DNA of 64,000 bases, from NCBI GenBank assembly GCA_015680685.1, contig MNCI01020774.1:222414-286413 (forward strand), given 5' to 3'. Below, piece after piece: positions 49,126 through 59,607 of this stretch. Under the pieces are notes generated by a model. The model was not told the origin of the DNA, made no database searches, and was given only the letters and a program-made list of their open reading frames with translations. Positions within the stretch are counted from its first letter, which is position 1, and the number at the start of each line of letters is the position of its first letter. The translations under genes and the position numbers were made by a program. The DNA comes from Gnetum montanum. Lineage: Eukaryota > Streptophyta > Gnetopsida > Gnetales > Gnetaceae.

Positions 49126-49995
49126 TGATGAGTGACGAGCAGACCCTACACCCAACCATATGAATCACTAAGTGTTCACGTGTGATCTTATCAAATTTTG
49201 TGGACTTATAGCCTTCTAAGTAGACTGCTCTCTAGGAAGTGAAACTGACTGTTGTAATCGTTGTCTTCCCAATTACATTTTTGAAACACAAAGGTATGGT
49301 TAAGTGCAATTAAGGCATAGGATTTTTATCATTTTTGTGTTTTATGTTCTAAGTTGCCTAAGAATAAAGAATAGAGAATTAAAGATATTTAATTGATAAT
49401 TTAATCTAACTAGCTAATATCTAACTAATCCTAGCATAAGCATTCATTCCCACTTGCTAGACACATCTTGAACATGTTTAATGCTATTGGGTTACCAAAT
49501 GTTAAGCATTATTGGGATTACCAAGCACTAGGTGTATGCTCTAAGTGGTTATACTTATGTGCTTAATTTATCACTATTTAATCTAGCTTAATTTATTACT
49601 TAATTAATTATTTAATTACTTAAATCATTAAAAGAAATTGTATAAAATACTAAATGCATAAAGGAAATAATTAATCTATTTCAAAGTGCTACAAGGTTTA
49701 TCAGAAAGCTCGTCTTTATTATTGCACACACTACTATGCTCATGTACAACAGTGCTCGAATAAAAATTTGTACATTCTTAGACTCATACTGTGGGCACTT
49801 AGAAAAATATTCTAACTTTATAGTAAGAAAACTGCAAGAGCTCCGCTATAACTATGACAAAAGATATCATAAACACAACAGGTGAGTGCATATTTATAAG
49901 TGAAAATAGACACTACGTCAATGAGGTCACATCAATGCATCAAATCATATGTCAATGCAATTGCGTCGATGGGGGTCGTGTCGATGGGAACTACT
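49126..49995 (-). repeat. 3' LTR of element 3
   Basis: The left end is tgatgag, with the family's 'cccaaccatatgaatcactaag' phrase just inside. It aligns with the inverted LTR at 1326-2024 and with the element 1 LTRs. The right end is uncertain: the sequence reads gaactactaaca around 49988-49999 instead of the usual ctcatca or attcatca, so the boundary is approximate. Family TATA and AATAAA-type signals lie on the minus strand near 49892 and 49755. Confidence 0.7.
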
Positions 49996-50144
49996 AACAT
50001 ACACAAACACAAACAAATACTAAGTGCTCGAGTGTACAGATTTACAATCGTTACAAAATTTTGGTGTTTAGGATAACAAAATTGAACACTAGGACAAAAA
50101 TGATAAACATAAATCCTTTGATGGTGCGAAGACGAGGAAGAAGT

Positions 50145-50965
50145 TTAAACAGTCCTAAGCAGTGGAGGATCTTGAGGCTCCGAAGGACCTTCTCTTGTTT
50201 CAGGTGCATGTAGTGGTTGAGGCGGTTGTGGTTGATCTACGACAATTGCAACTTTTGGTGGAAGATGGAAGATGTCCAATAGTGCATTCATCTTCTTCTC
50301 CTTACTCATGGGATCGTTCATGGACCACGCCACATCACAAATGTGGATTGATGCAGGAATATCCCAAGGATAGGGCATTACTGGGAATAGCTCCTTCACA
50401 TTAATGAACTAGGCAGTGAAAATTACATCGAACACCTTTACTACATTTTACATCTCTTGGTAGTCACTCATTCTCCTAGATAGGTTCTTAATTGTAGATC
50501 GTTGATCAATGAAGTGCTGCCTAAGAACATCAAGTTCTGCATTTTCCACCTCAAGCTTTTGCTTGGTGTCTTTGTGATGCTTGAACTCTGCTTCGTATAA
50601 AAAATATGAACTAGCCACCTATTTCTCCAATTCAAATCGTGGCCATCAAGTAGTCAACATTACCAGATTTTCATAACGGAGGTTAACAATCTCTATGTAC
50701 TCCATCATCTCCTCGATCTATAGCTCCTTCATGTGGATCTTCACCTTGTTGTAGTCATTGAGCCCATCAAAGATAGGTTGCCATACATGACCTCCTTCTT
50801 TAAGCTACTAGAGGGCCTCATTGACTTTTGCCTTCGCCATCTGAATATGTTTCTCATTGACTTCTTTTTGTAGAACAACCTGATCTCTGTAGTGATTTTT
50901 AACTCTCTCAAACTTATGAGCCTCATTTTTCCAAGCGGCTACATTTATTGCAAATTTCTAGCAAA
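50145..50965 (-). pseudogene. C-terminal part of the extra ORF of element 3
   Basis: This is the continuation, on the far side of element 2, of the frame that starts at 61632. The last open stretch (50399-50145) ends in a Pro-rich tail and a TAA at 50147-50145. The region before it reads as charged, helix-prone sequence broken by several stops (for example around 50560-50830). Its right border is the target-site copy at 50966-50970. Function is unknown. Confidence 0.55.
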
Positions 50966-50970
50966 GACAC
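50966..50970. repeat. Left target-site duplication of element 2 (GACAC)
   Basis: GACAC directly precedes the TGATGAG end of the 5' LTR and is repeated exactly after the 3' LTR at 59603-59607. A 5-bp duplication is normal for Gypsy integrases. Confidence 0.9.
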
Positions 50971-51948
50971 TGATGAGAGTAGTCACTGTAGTGGTTTATT
51001 GTAATTATTAGAGTGACAGTTTCTCTAAAATTAGGGTGGTAGTTTCTCTAAAATTAGAGTGGTAGTTTCTCTAAAATTAGAATAGCAGTTTCTCTAGAAT
51101 TAGAGTTGCAGTTTCTCTAAAATTAGTGGCAGTTTCTCTAAAATTAGAGTGGTAGTTTTTCTAATTATTAGAGTAGTTGCTCCCAAGCCTATAAATACAA
51201 TGCCTAGGCGCATAATTTAGGAGGAAGTCCTGGAAGGAAGTCTTTCAAGGAAAGTCTTTTAGAAGTCTTTTAGGAGTCAAGTAGCGAAACTTTTGTAGTT
51301 AGAGTATTTTCCAAGTGCCTGCAGTAGGAGGTCTAAGTGTGGATGGATCTTTATTCAAGCATTGTGTACCTGAGCACACCTTGTGTATGGCAATAAAGAC
51401 GAGCTCTTTGATTCATCCTTACAGCACTTGATATTTTTTTTCTTACTCATTTCCTTTATTTTATTTTCTTCTGCATTTATTTTATTTTATTTTATGCACT
51501 TTACATTTTTGTTATGAGCACACATAGTACGATCACTTCGAGTATCCGTGTAACACTTGGTAACCCAATAACAATTAGCGTTTGGTAATCCCAGTAGTGT
51601 TGCGCTGGTTCAAGATGTGTACAATAAGTAAGAATGGATATTGGTGTTAGGATTAGTTTAAAGCCTAGTTAATCAGTAGTTAAGTTAAATTAGTCACTTA
51701 ATTATATATCTCTCTCCTCCCTTATTAGCAGCAGAACATAAAAACATAAAAGCTATAAAAATCATATGCCTCAAACTTACTTAACCATACAATTGTGACA
51801 TACAAGTAAGTTTGGGAAGACAACAATCAACCAACCCATCCTTGTTCCACAAAGGCGCATAGGCACTTAGTCCTTGGAATTCGACCAGATCGTGCATGAA
51901 ATGCTTGTCTTCGTATGGTTGAGCATAGGGGTACCTCCCCATTCATCA
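50971..51948 (+). repeat. 5' LTR of element 2
   Basis: 978 bp, from TGATGAG to ATTCATCA. The U3 carries a 23-24-bp minisatellite (51005-51175). The TATA-like box is cctataaata at 51188-51197, and the AATAAA-type signal lies near 51392 (ggcaataaagacgagc). The primer-binding site follows directly. Confidence 0.9.
51005..51175 (+). repeat. U3 minisatellite of the 5' LTR of element 2
   Basis: About seven units of the type gtttctctaaaattagagtg, each 20-24 bp, with point changes. The 3' LTR keeps only about two such units near 58779-58825, which accounts for the 108-bp length difference between the LTRs. Confidence 0.85.
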
Positions 51949-51968
51949 TTGGCGCCGTTGCTGGGGAC
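51949..51968 (+). other. Primer-binding site of element 2 (tRNA-Asp type)
   Basis: TTGGCGCCGTTGCTGGGGAC directly follows the LTR. From the second base it matches the complement of the 3' end of plant tRNA-Asp (TGGCGCCGTTGCCGGGGA) with one mismatch. This is the usual primer of Athila/Tat-like Gypsy elements. Confidence 0.85.
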
Positions 51969-52084
51969 TTCGTTGTTTGTGCGCTAACTAGAACATAGGA
52001 AATCATTCACATCGTTGGAAAAAATCCTTAGGGTTAATTGAGGAAATAATAAACAAGAGTACATTGCATACTGAACAGAAAAAT

Positions 52085-54500
52085 ATGTCTCCTTCTTTGT
52101 ATGAAAGCACCTCACCGCCTATGTCTGAAACAGGAAACAATCAATGACATAATACACATAATTTTGATCTGCTAGTCCCTTAACAAGTTTGAGTGGTATA
52201 TATTTATCCTGATGAGTATATACCAGACTTCACCTTTATCCTCCATCAAGATGAACAACTACGTTGGAAAGACTTAGAATGTAACATAGTGCTACCTCTT
52301 AATCTTTTAGTCTCGAGCATGCTTCTTCGTGCTCTCACACAAATTGGCATGCCACACTTACAAGCAGAATACGATGTGCAAGACCATGACTTGAGATAAT
52401 ACCATCCCACAGAGGCACAACGTCAAAGGGACTTGCAATAGGAGAGACATCATAAGTCTTTGAAGGGTAAGTGGTCCTAGGATGCCCCACATGTCTTAAG
52501 CAAAAATGAGGGTGGTGAACCTACCTTAGGCAGTCGACCACATAATGATGTTCCTCCCCTTGACTTTGGCCAGGGGGTTGTGTATTAGGACCTTCATTTC
52601 ACTATTCATAACCCAAGTCCTAATACCCATGAGCACAAAGGGTCCAAAAAAGGGATATGGACTCATGATAAAGGTGTATATTTTGATCGTAATCGTGATC
52701 GAGGTTGAGACTGCAGAAGAGAAGGTAGCAAACACCGTCATGGTGATGGTTCTTCTTCTTCTTCACCTTCATCATCTCCTTCACCCTCTCCTTCAATATA
52801 TGGACGCAATCATAAAGAAAAAGACCATGGGGATAAAGGTAGGCAAAGTGGAAGTCATAGGCAAAATAGCCAGGAAAGGGGACAAGGGCACTCTGGAGAG
52901 TCATGATATGGAAGAAGGGAGAGTAGGGAACAATGTAGGCATCATAGACACCATGGACGAGACAATCACAATGGACCCCTACTCGCTACTCGAAGTATGT
53001 TGGACATAACTGAGGCTGTTAGAATTCCAACAAGGCACCAGAAAGATAGTAGGATCAAGAGTTTAGATATGAATAATATCCCATGATTTGAAGGGGGATA
53101 CAACCCTGATCCTCAAAATCACTTACAAGCATTCCATGATGCGTGTGCCTTACAAAATATAGAGAATGAATGGCAAAAACTTAAGTTGTTTCCACAAACA
53201 CTAGTTAAAGAAGTGAAAAGCTGGTATTGGTCTTTAGAATCGGAATCCATTCATAGGTGGAGTACTATGTTAGAACTATTTAATGACAAGTACCAAACGT
53301 ACTTCTAAGTGTCTAACTTGTGAAGGTAAATCCAAGGCTGGAAACAAGGAGGACATGAACCCTTGGATGCTGCCATGGGACGATATTATGCACTATTACA
53401 TTGTTGTCCTAGCCATGGTTATTTGTAAAGGGATCAACTACGCCATCTCATGGATGGGCTTAGGCATGAAACAAGAATAACCCTTGGGACTTATGCCCAA
53501 GGGAGACTATCTGAGCTTAGGTCCCATCAAATTCAAAGACTATTGGAGCAAGTTGCTAAAGAAGAAGGCGAGCTACAGAAGAGAGAAAGTGTGGAAGAGT
53601 ATAATAGAGATCCTTCCCTCTGGAAGAGGGGAGTAAGATTTTGTGAGGATGAAGAAGAGTCACTACTCGAAGACATGGTGAATAGGAAAACTTTGCCTAT
53701 CCAAAAGATGACATTAGAAGTTTTAGCAAAGGTAGACCAAATGTGGGATTCCCGAGAAAATAGATTTCAAACTGTTCTTAAAATAGTGGAGGAGTCTAGA
53801 TAGCAAGGTAGTGATTGCGAAAAAAGAAAAAAGAGAGAAGCTGAACATGCACGTAGCAAGGGTAAGGGTAAAGTTGCCATCATCGAAGATGTTGTGGATT
53901 TGGAAACAAACAATGATAGTGGATGTGAGATATATCAATATGACCATCCTAAGGGATGTTGCCTTGTAATATCACATCTGCAGGAGTCTAAGGTGTATGC
54001 ACTCAACCCACGATTAAAAAAAAGGCAAACACCCCAAAGGTTACCTTATCCTCAAGGTAACTTAAGGCAGTTCCATCAACCCTTAACATATTATCCTGGT
54101 GGAACTCCACCACAATTGATTGAGCAATATCAATAGTGGCAGCACCCACAATCATGGGGAATGCCACCACCAAGGCAACAGTATCCTTACCGGAAACCTA
54201 ATCCATATGGATATTACATGCATTAGCCAATCTCTCCACATGACTCTATTGATCACATCACTCTCCTCAACCTCACTACCAAGCCCACGAGTATTATGGG
54301 ACTCCCTTTTCTAGAGGCGATATTTCGTAAGCATATCATCCTTCTCATTCAGCCGCATCTCTACCACCAATAGCTCCACTACCACCTACTCTAGCTATGC
54401 AGGGTGAAATCCCTACCCAACCATAGCAATGTAATGCGACAAGGGCTATTAAATCTCAACCTACTATTGGTTCCAACAACCACATGAAGAAAAGACCTTT
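52085..54500 (+). pseudogene. Decayed gag of element 2
   Basis: The start is ATG at 52085, about 115 bp after the primer site. A serine/proline-rich stretch lies near 52745-52800. The gag core is at about 53090-53310, with D-A-C-A-L, W-Y-W-S-L and F-N-D-K-Y-Q motifs. The longest intact piece is 53450-53803, a charged coiled-coil-like stretch. The C-terminal Y-Q-Y-D-H-P-K-G-C motif lies near 53935. Several stops interrupt the frame. No CCHC knuckle was found. It is colinear with the gag of element 1. Confidence 0.75.
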
Positions 54501-54599
54501 CTTTAGAACTAACAGACCAACCAAGCCCTTGCAATAACAAGCGGTTGGTTCCTTAGACGCCTTAGTATCAATCAAAATTTTGGATCCCCCTTCAACTCA

Positions 54600-56769
54600 A
54601 CCACCACACTCAATGCATACGGTCATGCTAGCACATGCCGTCACTGATTGGATCAAAGATGGCCACCTTCCCAGGAATTCTCTGATCCTGGGAGTCCTCT
54701 GATATACTTACAAATCGTTGAAAATGCGTCGTGCAAGGCTCTTTTGGATTTAGGTTCTGGTGTCAACTTGATTTCTTAAGAAATGTACAAGGCCTGGAAC
54801 TTGCCTCCATTAAAAAAGAGCAACATCCATCTAGAGTTGGTCGACTAGTCCATCACTGTCCCATTGGGACTGGTGGAAGACATTGTTACCACTGTTTGTA
54901 GGTGGTCGTACCCAACTGACTTCCTAGTGATTTAGGTAAACAATGATAGGGGGGACTTCCCAATCATAATGGGAAGATCATGGCTAAGCACCATCTTCTT
55001 ACACCTAGGAATCCATGATCTTTCCCTAGAAATATCAAAGGAAAATACATTCGGAAAGATCACGAAGAAGAAAGTTCCGTGCATCGTATACAGTGACACA
55101 GGGTGTAATTACATGTAGAGGTCATGGTTTGTGCAAAGTTTAACATTTCCGACATGCAATCNNNNNNNNNNNNNNNNNNNNNNNNNNNNNNNNNAGTTCA
55201 CTCATATGCATGGAACCAACTGAGGGTTTGACTTGTGCTTACATCGATAGCATAGATGCATTAGAGTAAGTCCACCACCAACTTTCAAGTCTTAACCTTG
55301 AAAATTCCAACTGGGGGAAGTTGGAAATCCTTGAGAAATTTAAGCAGGAGCCCCTCGAGCTAAAACCATTGCCCATTGGTATGGAATACATGTTCCTTAA
55401 AAATGGAAAATTGGTAATTATTAATGCTAAGCTTGCTCCTCAATAGAAAGAAGAACTGCTGAAGGTAATCAATAGATAGTCAAAAGCCTTTGCTTGGTCA
55501 TATCCCAAATTAACTGGAATAGATCCTAGGATATGCCAACATAGGATTTACACCAACCCCTCCATGAAGCCTTGAAGACAACTGCAAAGGCATTTGAACC
55601 CAAAGCTAAAGCAAGGAGTTAAGGAAGAAATTGAATAGCTTCTCAAGATTAGGTTCATATACCCCATTGCTGATAGTGAATGGGTTAGCCCCTTAGTTAT
55701 TATGCCTAAGAAAAGAGGCAAATGGAGGGTGTGCATAGATTTCAGGCTACTGAATATGGCAACGTTCAAAGATCACTTTCCATTGCCATTTGTTCACCAA
55801 GTCTTAGACACCATCATAGGGCATCGCTACTACAGTTTTCTGGATGGATATAGCGGATATAATCAAATACAAATAGCCTTAGAAGACCAAGCCAAGACTA
55901 CGTTCACCAGTCCTTGGGGAACATTTGCATACATATGGATGCCATTTGGCTTGTGTAATGCCCTTACAACATTTCAATGATTAGTTCTAAGCATCTTCCA
56001 ATAACAGATAGGAAATGGTGTGGAGGTCTTTATGGACAACTTCTCCACTTATGGAGCAAACTTTGATCAAGCCTTGGACTGGTTGGAGCAAGTGTTCAAA
56101 AGATGTGTAGAAACCAATTTGAGGCTTAACTAGTAGAAAAGTCATTTGATGGTCCAAGAAGGCGTAGTACTAGGGCACAAAATCTCACACATAGGGATAG
56201 AAGTAGACCCTGAAAAAATCAAAGTTATCCAAGGAATTATCTGTCAATTGGAAACTGTCAAAGATTGTCGATCATTGATTGGACATACTGGCTACCTTCG
56301 TACACTATCCATGGCATGTGACGTCAACCTTGACCTTGATTTAGCATAGAAACAACGATTAGTAACCCTTAACTTGCTAGATGAAAGCCGACTAGCTGCC
56401 CTATCATCTAATGAGTTGCACAAGGCATTCAATAAACAACGTCATGACCTAAGGATTAGGAAAGTCAAATATCAACTGGGAGATAAGGTTCTGTACTGGA
56501 ATCCCACACATGTGCCACAACGTACTAAATTTTAAACACTATGGGAAGGACCTTATATTATTTATGCAACTTTTCCTTTATGGGCCATGACAATATACAA
56601 ACTTGAGAGCCCAGACAAGAAATTTTTGGTCAACGTGCAACAAACCAAACCTTTCCATGAGCTTAGGACAACTAGTACACATGCTACCTCTGTTAGTGGA
56701 AAACCCTACTCATTATTTTGGATCTCCTCCTTCCAACTCAGTCTTGGAGGAGATGGCTACCTATGCTAA
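54600..56769 (+). pseudogene. Decayed pol of element 2 with RNase H and integrase core deleted
   Basis: Protease (about 54720-55115) shows D-L-G in place of D-S/T-G and I-I-M-G-R-S-W. A 33-base run of N (55162-55194) follows. Reverse transcriptase runs about 55340-56310: the piece 55702-55980 is intact (V-C-I-D-F-R, F-L-D-G-Y-S-G-Y-N-Q-I, P-F-G-L-C-N-A), but the catalytic box reads F-M-D-N near 56030 instead of F-M-D-D. At about 56312 the sequence passes from the end of RT straight to the integrase C-terminal region (D-K-V-L-Y-W-N-P near 56485). RNase H and the integrase catalytic core are missing. Stops are present on both sides. Confidence 0.85.
55162..55194. other. Assembly gap (33 N)
   Basis: A run of 33 undefined bases lies between the protease and RT parts of element 2. 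A single N is also present at 6076 in element 1. Confidence 0.99.
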
Positions 56770-58732
56770 CCGTCCTAGGTCCTAAGTTCTTTTTGAATTT
56801 TTGTTTTACACATTTTTTTATTTTACACATTCTTTCAACGTTTCTTATTTTTGTTTTACACCATCGTTCATGTTTTTACTATTTCTTTGTTTGTTTGATT
56901 TACTTTTATTCATCATCTAATAAGTGCTCATGATGGTGGATTGAATTATATCATATTGATTGCTAATGTTTGATTTTTACCTTTGAATTATGATGTTGAT
57001 ATTAAAGAATGGTTCTTTTGATAAAACAGGCAATGAGTCCACGCCGTCCACTCATCCATACAACTCTATGGTCTCCTTTGGCTTGGAACTGTACAGTCCC
57101 TCTTTTTCTAAGTAAACTTTTAATGAATTGGTGGCTGGATATTTTTCAAACCAAGGAAAGACTCAAAGGATGAAAAGGGTGTAACTTCAAGGGGATTTGA
57201 TGCACTTGTGCTGGCCATTTTCTTGGGTGCTTGGATGCTTTTTCTTGGGTTTTCCACCATTTTGACATTGTTTAAAAATTAGGAAGCTGAGTGAATAAAA
57301 ATAAGTCTTTGCATGGTGTGGTTCTCATGCAAAAAGAAAAAAAAAGAAAAAAAAGAAAAAAAGAAAAAAAAATGAATAAGAAGAAAAAGAAAGAGAAAAA
57401 AAGTGAGAATTCAAAGCACACCCCTTAGACATAATAAAGCAATATGGGTTGCAAGCACTGATTATGGAACTGAAAAGACATGTTACCTATGCCTAAAGGT
57501 TCCCTCTAACTAAGGCCCTTTCTCACTTCCTACTTCTCCATCGTGCTCTCCTCGGAATGGTGGTGACTCTTTATGGAAGCATTCTTGTTGCTTCAAGTGG
57601 ATGGATTGGTCAAGTGTGTTGATGTGAGGTCACTAGATGTGGTTTGTTTGAGTTTGGATTTGGGATGAGTTTTACTCAATCACGTTAACCATAAAATACA
57701 CAAGGGGCTTTACACAACCTTGTTCTTAGGATTCCATTGTATTCTCTCCTCTCCATCTTTCTTTCCATTTTCTACCTCATTACCGGTTTTATCATTAGTC
57801 CATTTTGGGTTGATGCATTGTTTTTCTTTGGTGAATTCTTGTGGGTAAGTTCTTAACTCTTGCTTCCAAATGACATTCCTAGAGCCTATGGACTCTTTGG
57901 TTTGTGGGTTTGTCAGGGCATGAAAGGCATGGGCCTACTTTGGGGAGGACCCACTGGCATTCCTTTTTAGTGCTATTGTTAAGTTATTTTCCTTAAACAT
58001 TTCTTGTAATCAATCATATTTTGTTTCATGCCCATCCATGACATCCATTTTATTGGTGTTATCGTTGTTATTTTTTTTCCATCTTTTTTGTTCCTCATAA
58101 TTTTCCATCTTATAGCTATTGGAGATTCGCTCTTAGTTGTGGGGGCCCTAGCATAAATTTTTCAGTTTTTTCCATTTTACTAATTGCGTAACCCCTACAC
58201 CTTGGGTAGTTGCCAATGATAAATCTCTGAACCAGTTTCTGCCATAACCACAACTTAGCCAATGCGCTTCATATCGAGGCAAGGTATCAACTACATTGTG
58301 GTTTATCTATCCTTGCTCATTTGTAACTATGTTGTGTGTGCAGATGGTGATCATACAAATAATGGACTAAGCTTGAAGGAAGCACTTAGGATGGATTGGA
58401 ATTGGAGCATTTATGAAAGGAGCAAGTCTGGTGGCGTGGCTATGGATAAACAATGGAAGACACAATCTTAGCATTGGCAACAACACACTTCATTTTCTTT
58501 CTCTCCCTTTCTCTACAAGCTACCAAATAAAGGCTTGGATGTCATTTATGTACGAGTGTTCACCACAATGGTCATGAACACTAATGTTGTAATATGCTTA
58601 TTGATCCATTCACTGGGCACGTTGAGTCTATCATCCCATTCCACCATTAGTTGTCAGTTTGTCAAAAATCTCATACCTTCCCAATATTTTGTAAGGAACT
58701 CGAGGACAAGTTTTCATTCAGTCATTGGGGTA
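56770..58732 (+). other. Non-coding 3' region of element 2
   Basis: It contains T-rich runs (56810-56920), an A-rich purine tract (57330-57402), and phrases shared with elements 0, 1 and 3. Its last bases, ttttcattcagtcattggggta, precede the LTR in the place of a polypurine tract, although the tract itself is weak. Frames at 58262-58471 and 58535-58735 are not credible genes. Confidence 0.65.
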
Positions 58733-59602
58733 TGATGAGAGCGGTTACTCTAGCGGTTTATTCTAATTATTAGAGTGGCAGTTTCTCTAAAATTAGAGTG
58801 GTAGTTTTTCTAATTATTAGAGTAGTTGCTCTTAAGCTTGTAAATACAGTGCCCAGGCACACAATTTAGGAGGAAGTCTTGGAAGAAAGTCTTTCAAGGG
58901 AAGTCTTTTAGAACTCTTTTAAGAGTCAAGTAGTGATACTTTTGTAGTTAGAGTATTTTCCAAGTGCTCGCAATAGGAGATCTAGGTGTGGATGGATCTT
59001 TATTCGAGCATTGTGTACTTGAGCATACCTTGTGTATGTCAATAAAGAGAAGCTCTTCAATTCATCTTTGCAACACTTGAGATTTGTTTTCTTACTCATT
59101 TCCTTTATTTTATTTTCTTATGCATTTATTTTATTTTATTTTATGCACTTTACATTTCTGTTATGAGCACACATAGTACGATCACTTCGAGCATGCGTGT
59201 AACACTTGGTAACCCAGTAACGATTAGTGTTTGGTAATCCCAGTAGTGTTGCTCTGGTTCAGGATGTGTACGGCAAGTGAGAAAAAATATTGGTGTTAGG
59301 ATTAGTTTAAAGCCTAGTTAATCAGTAGTTAAGTTAAATGAGACACTTAGTTATCTCTCTCTCTCCTCCCCTATTAGCAGCAGGACATAAAAACATAAAA
59401 GCTATAAAAATCATATGTCTCAAACTTACTTAACCATACAATTGTGATATACAAGTAAGTTTGGGAAGACAATGATCAACCAACCCATCCTTGTTCTACA
59501 AAGGCGCATAGGCACTTAGTCCTTGGAATTCAACCAAATCATGCATGAAACACTTGTATTCATATGGTATGGTTGAGCGTAGGGGTACCTTGCTGCTCAT
59601 CA
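58733..59602 (+). repeat. 3' LTR of element 2
   Basis: 870 bp, from TGATGAG to CTCATCA. It aligns with the 5' LTR throughout except for the shortened U3 minisatellite. Confidence 0.9.
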
Positions 59603-59607
59603 GACAC
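59603..59607. repeat. Right target-site duplication of element 2 (GACAC)
   Basis: Exact copy of the GACAC at 50966-50970. Confidence 0.9.

Larger units (their letters stand above)
50971..59602 (+). mobile_element. Plus-strand Ty3/Gypsy retrotransposon (element 2), complete ends, internally deleted
   Basis: An 8632-bp insertion with both LTRs, a well-preserved primer-binding site, decayed gag and a pol that lacks RNase H and most of integrase. It has a perfect 5-bp target-site duplication and lies in the opposite orientation inside the extra ORF of element 3. By eye, the LTRs differ at very roughly one base in ten in a 270-bp part outside the U3 repeats, so the insertion is old. That is a rough hand count, not an alignment. 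Confidence 0.92.

Noticed and set aside
57329-57402. A-rich purine run as polypurine tract of element 2
   Set aside because: It lies 1.3 kb before the 3' LTR; a functional tract must adjoin the LTR.
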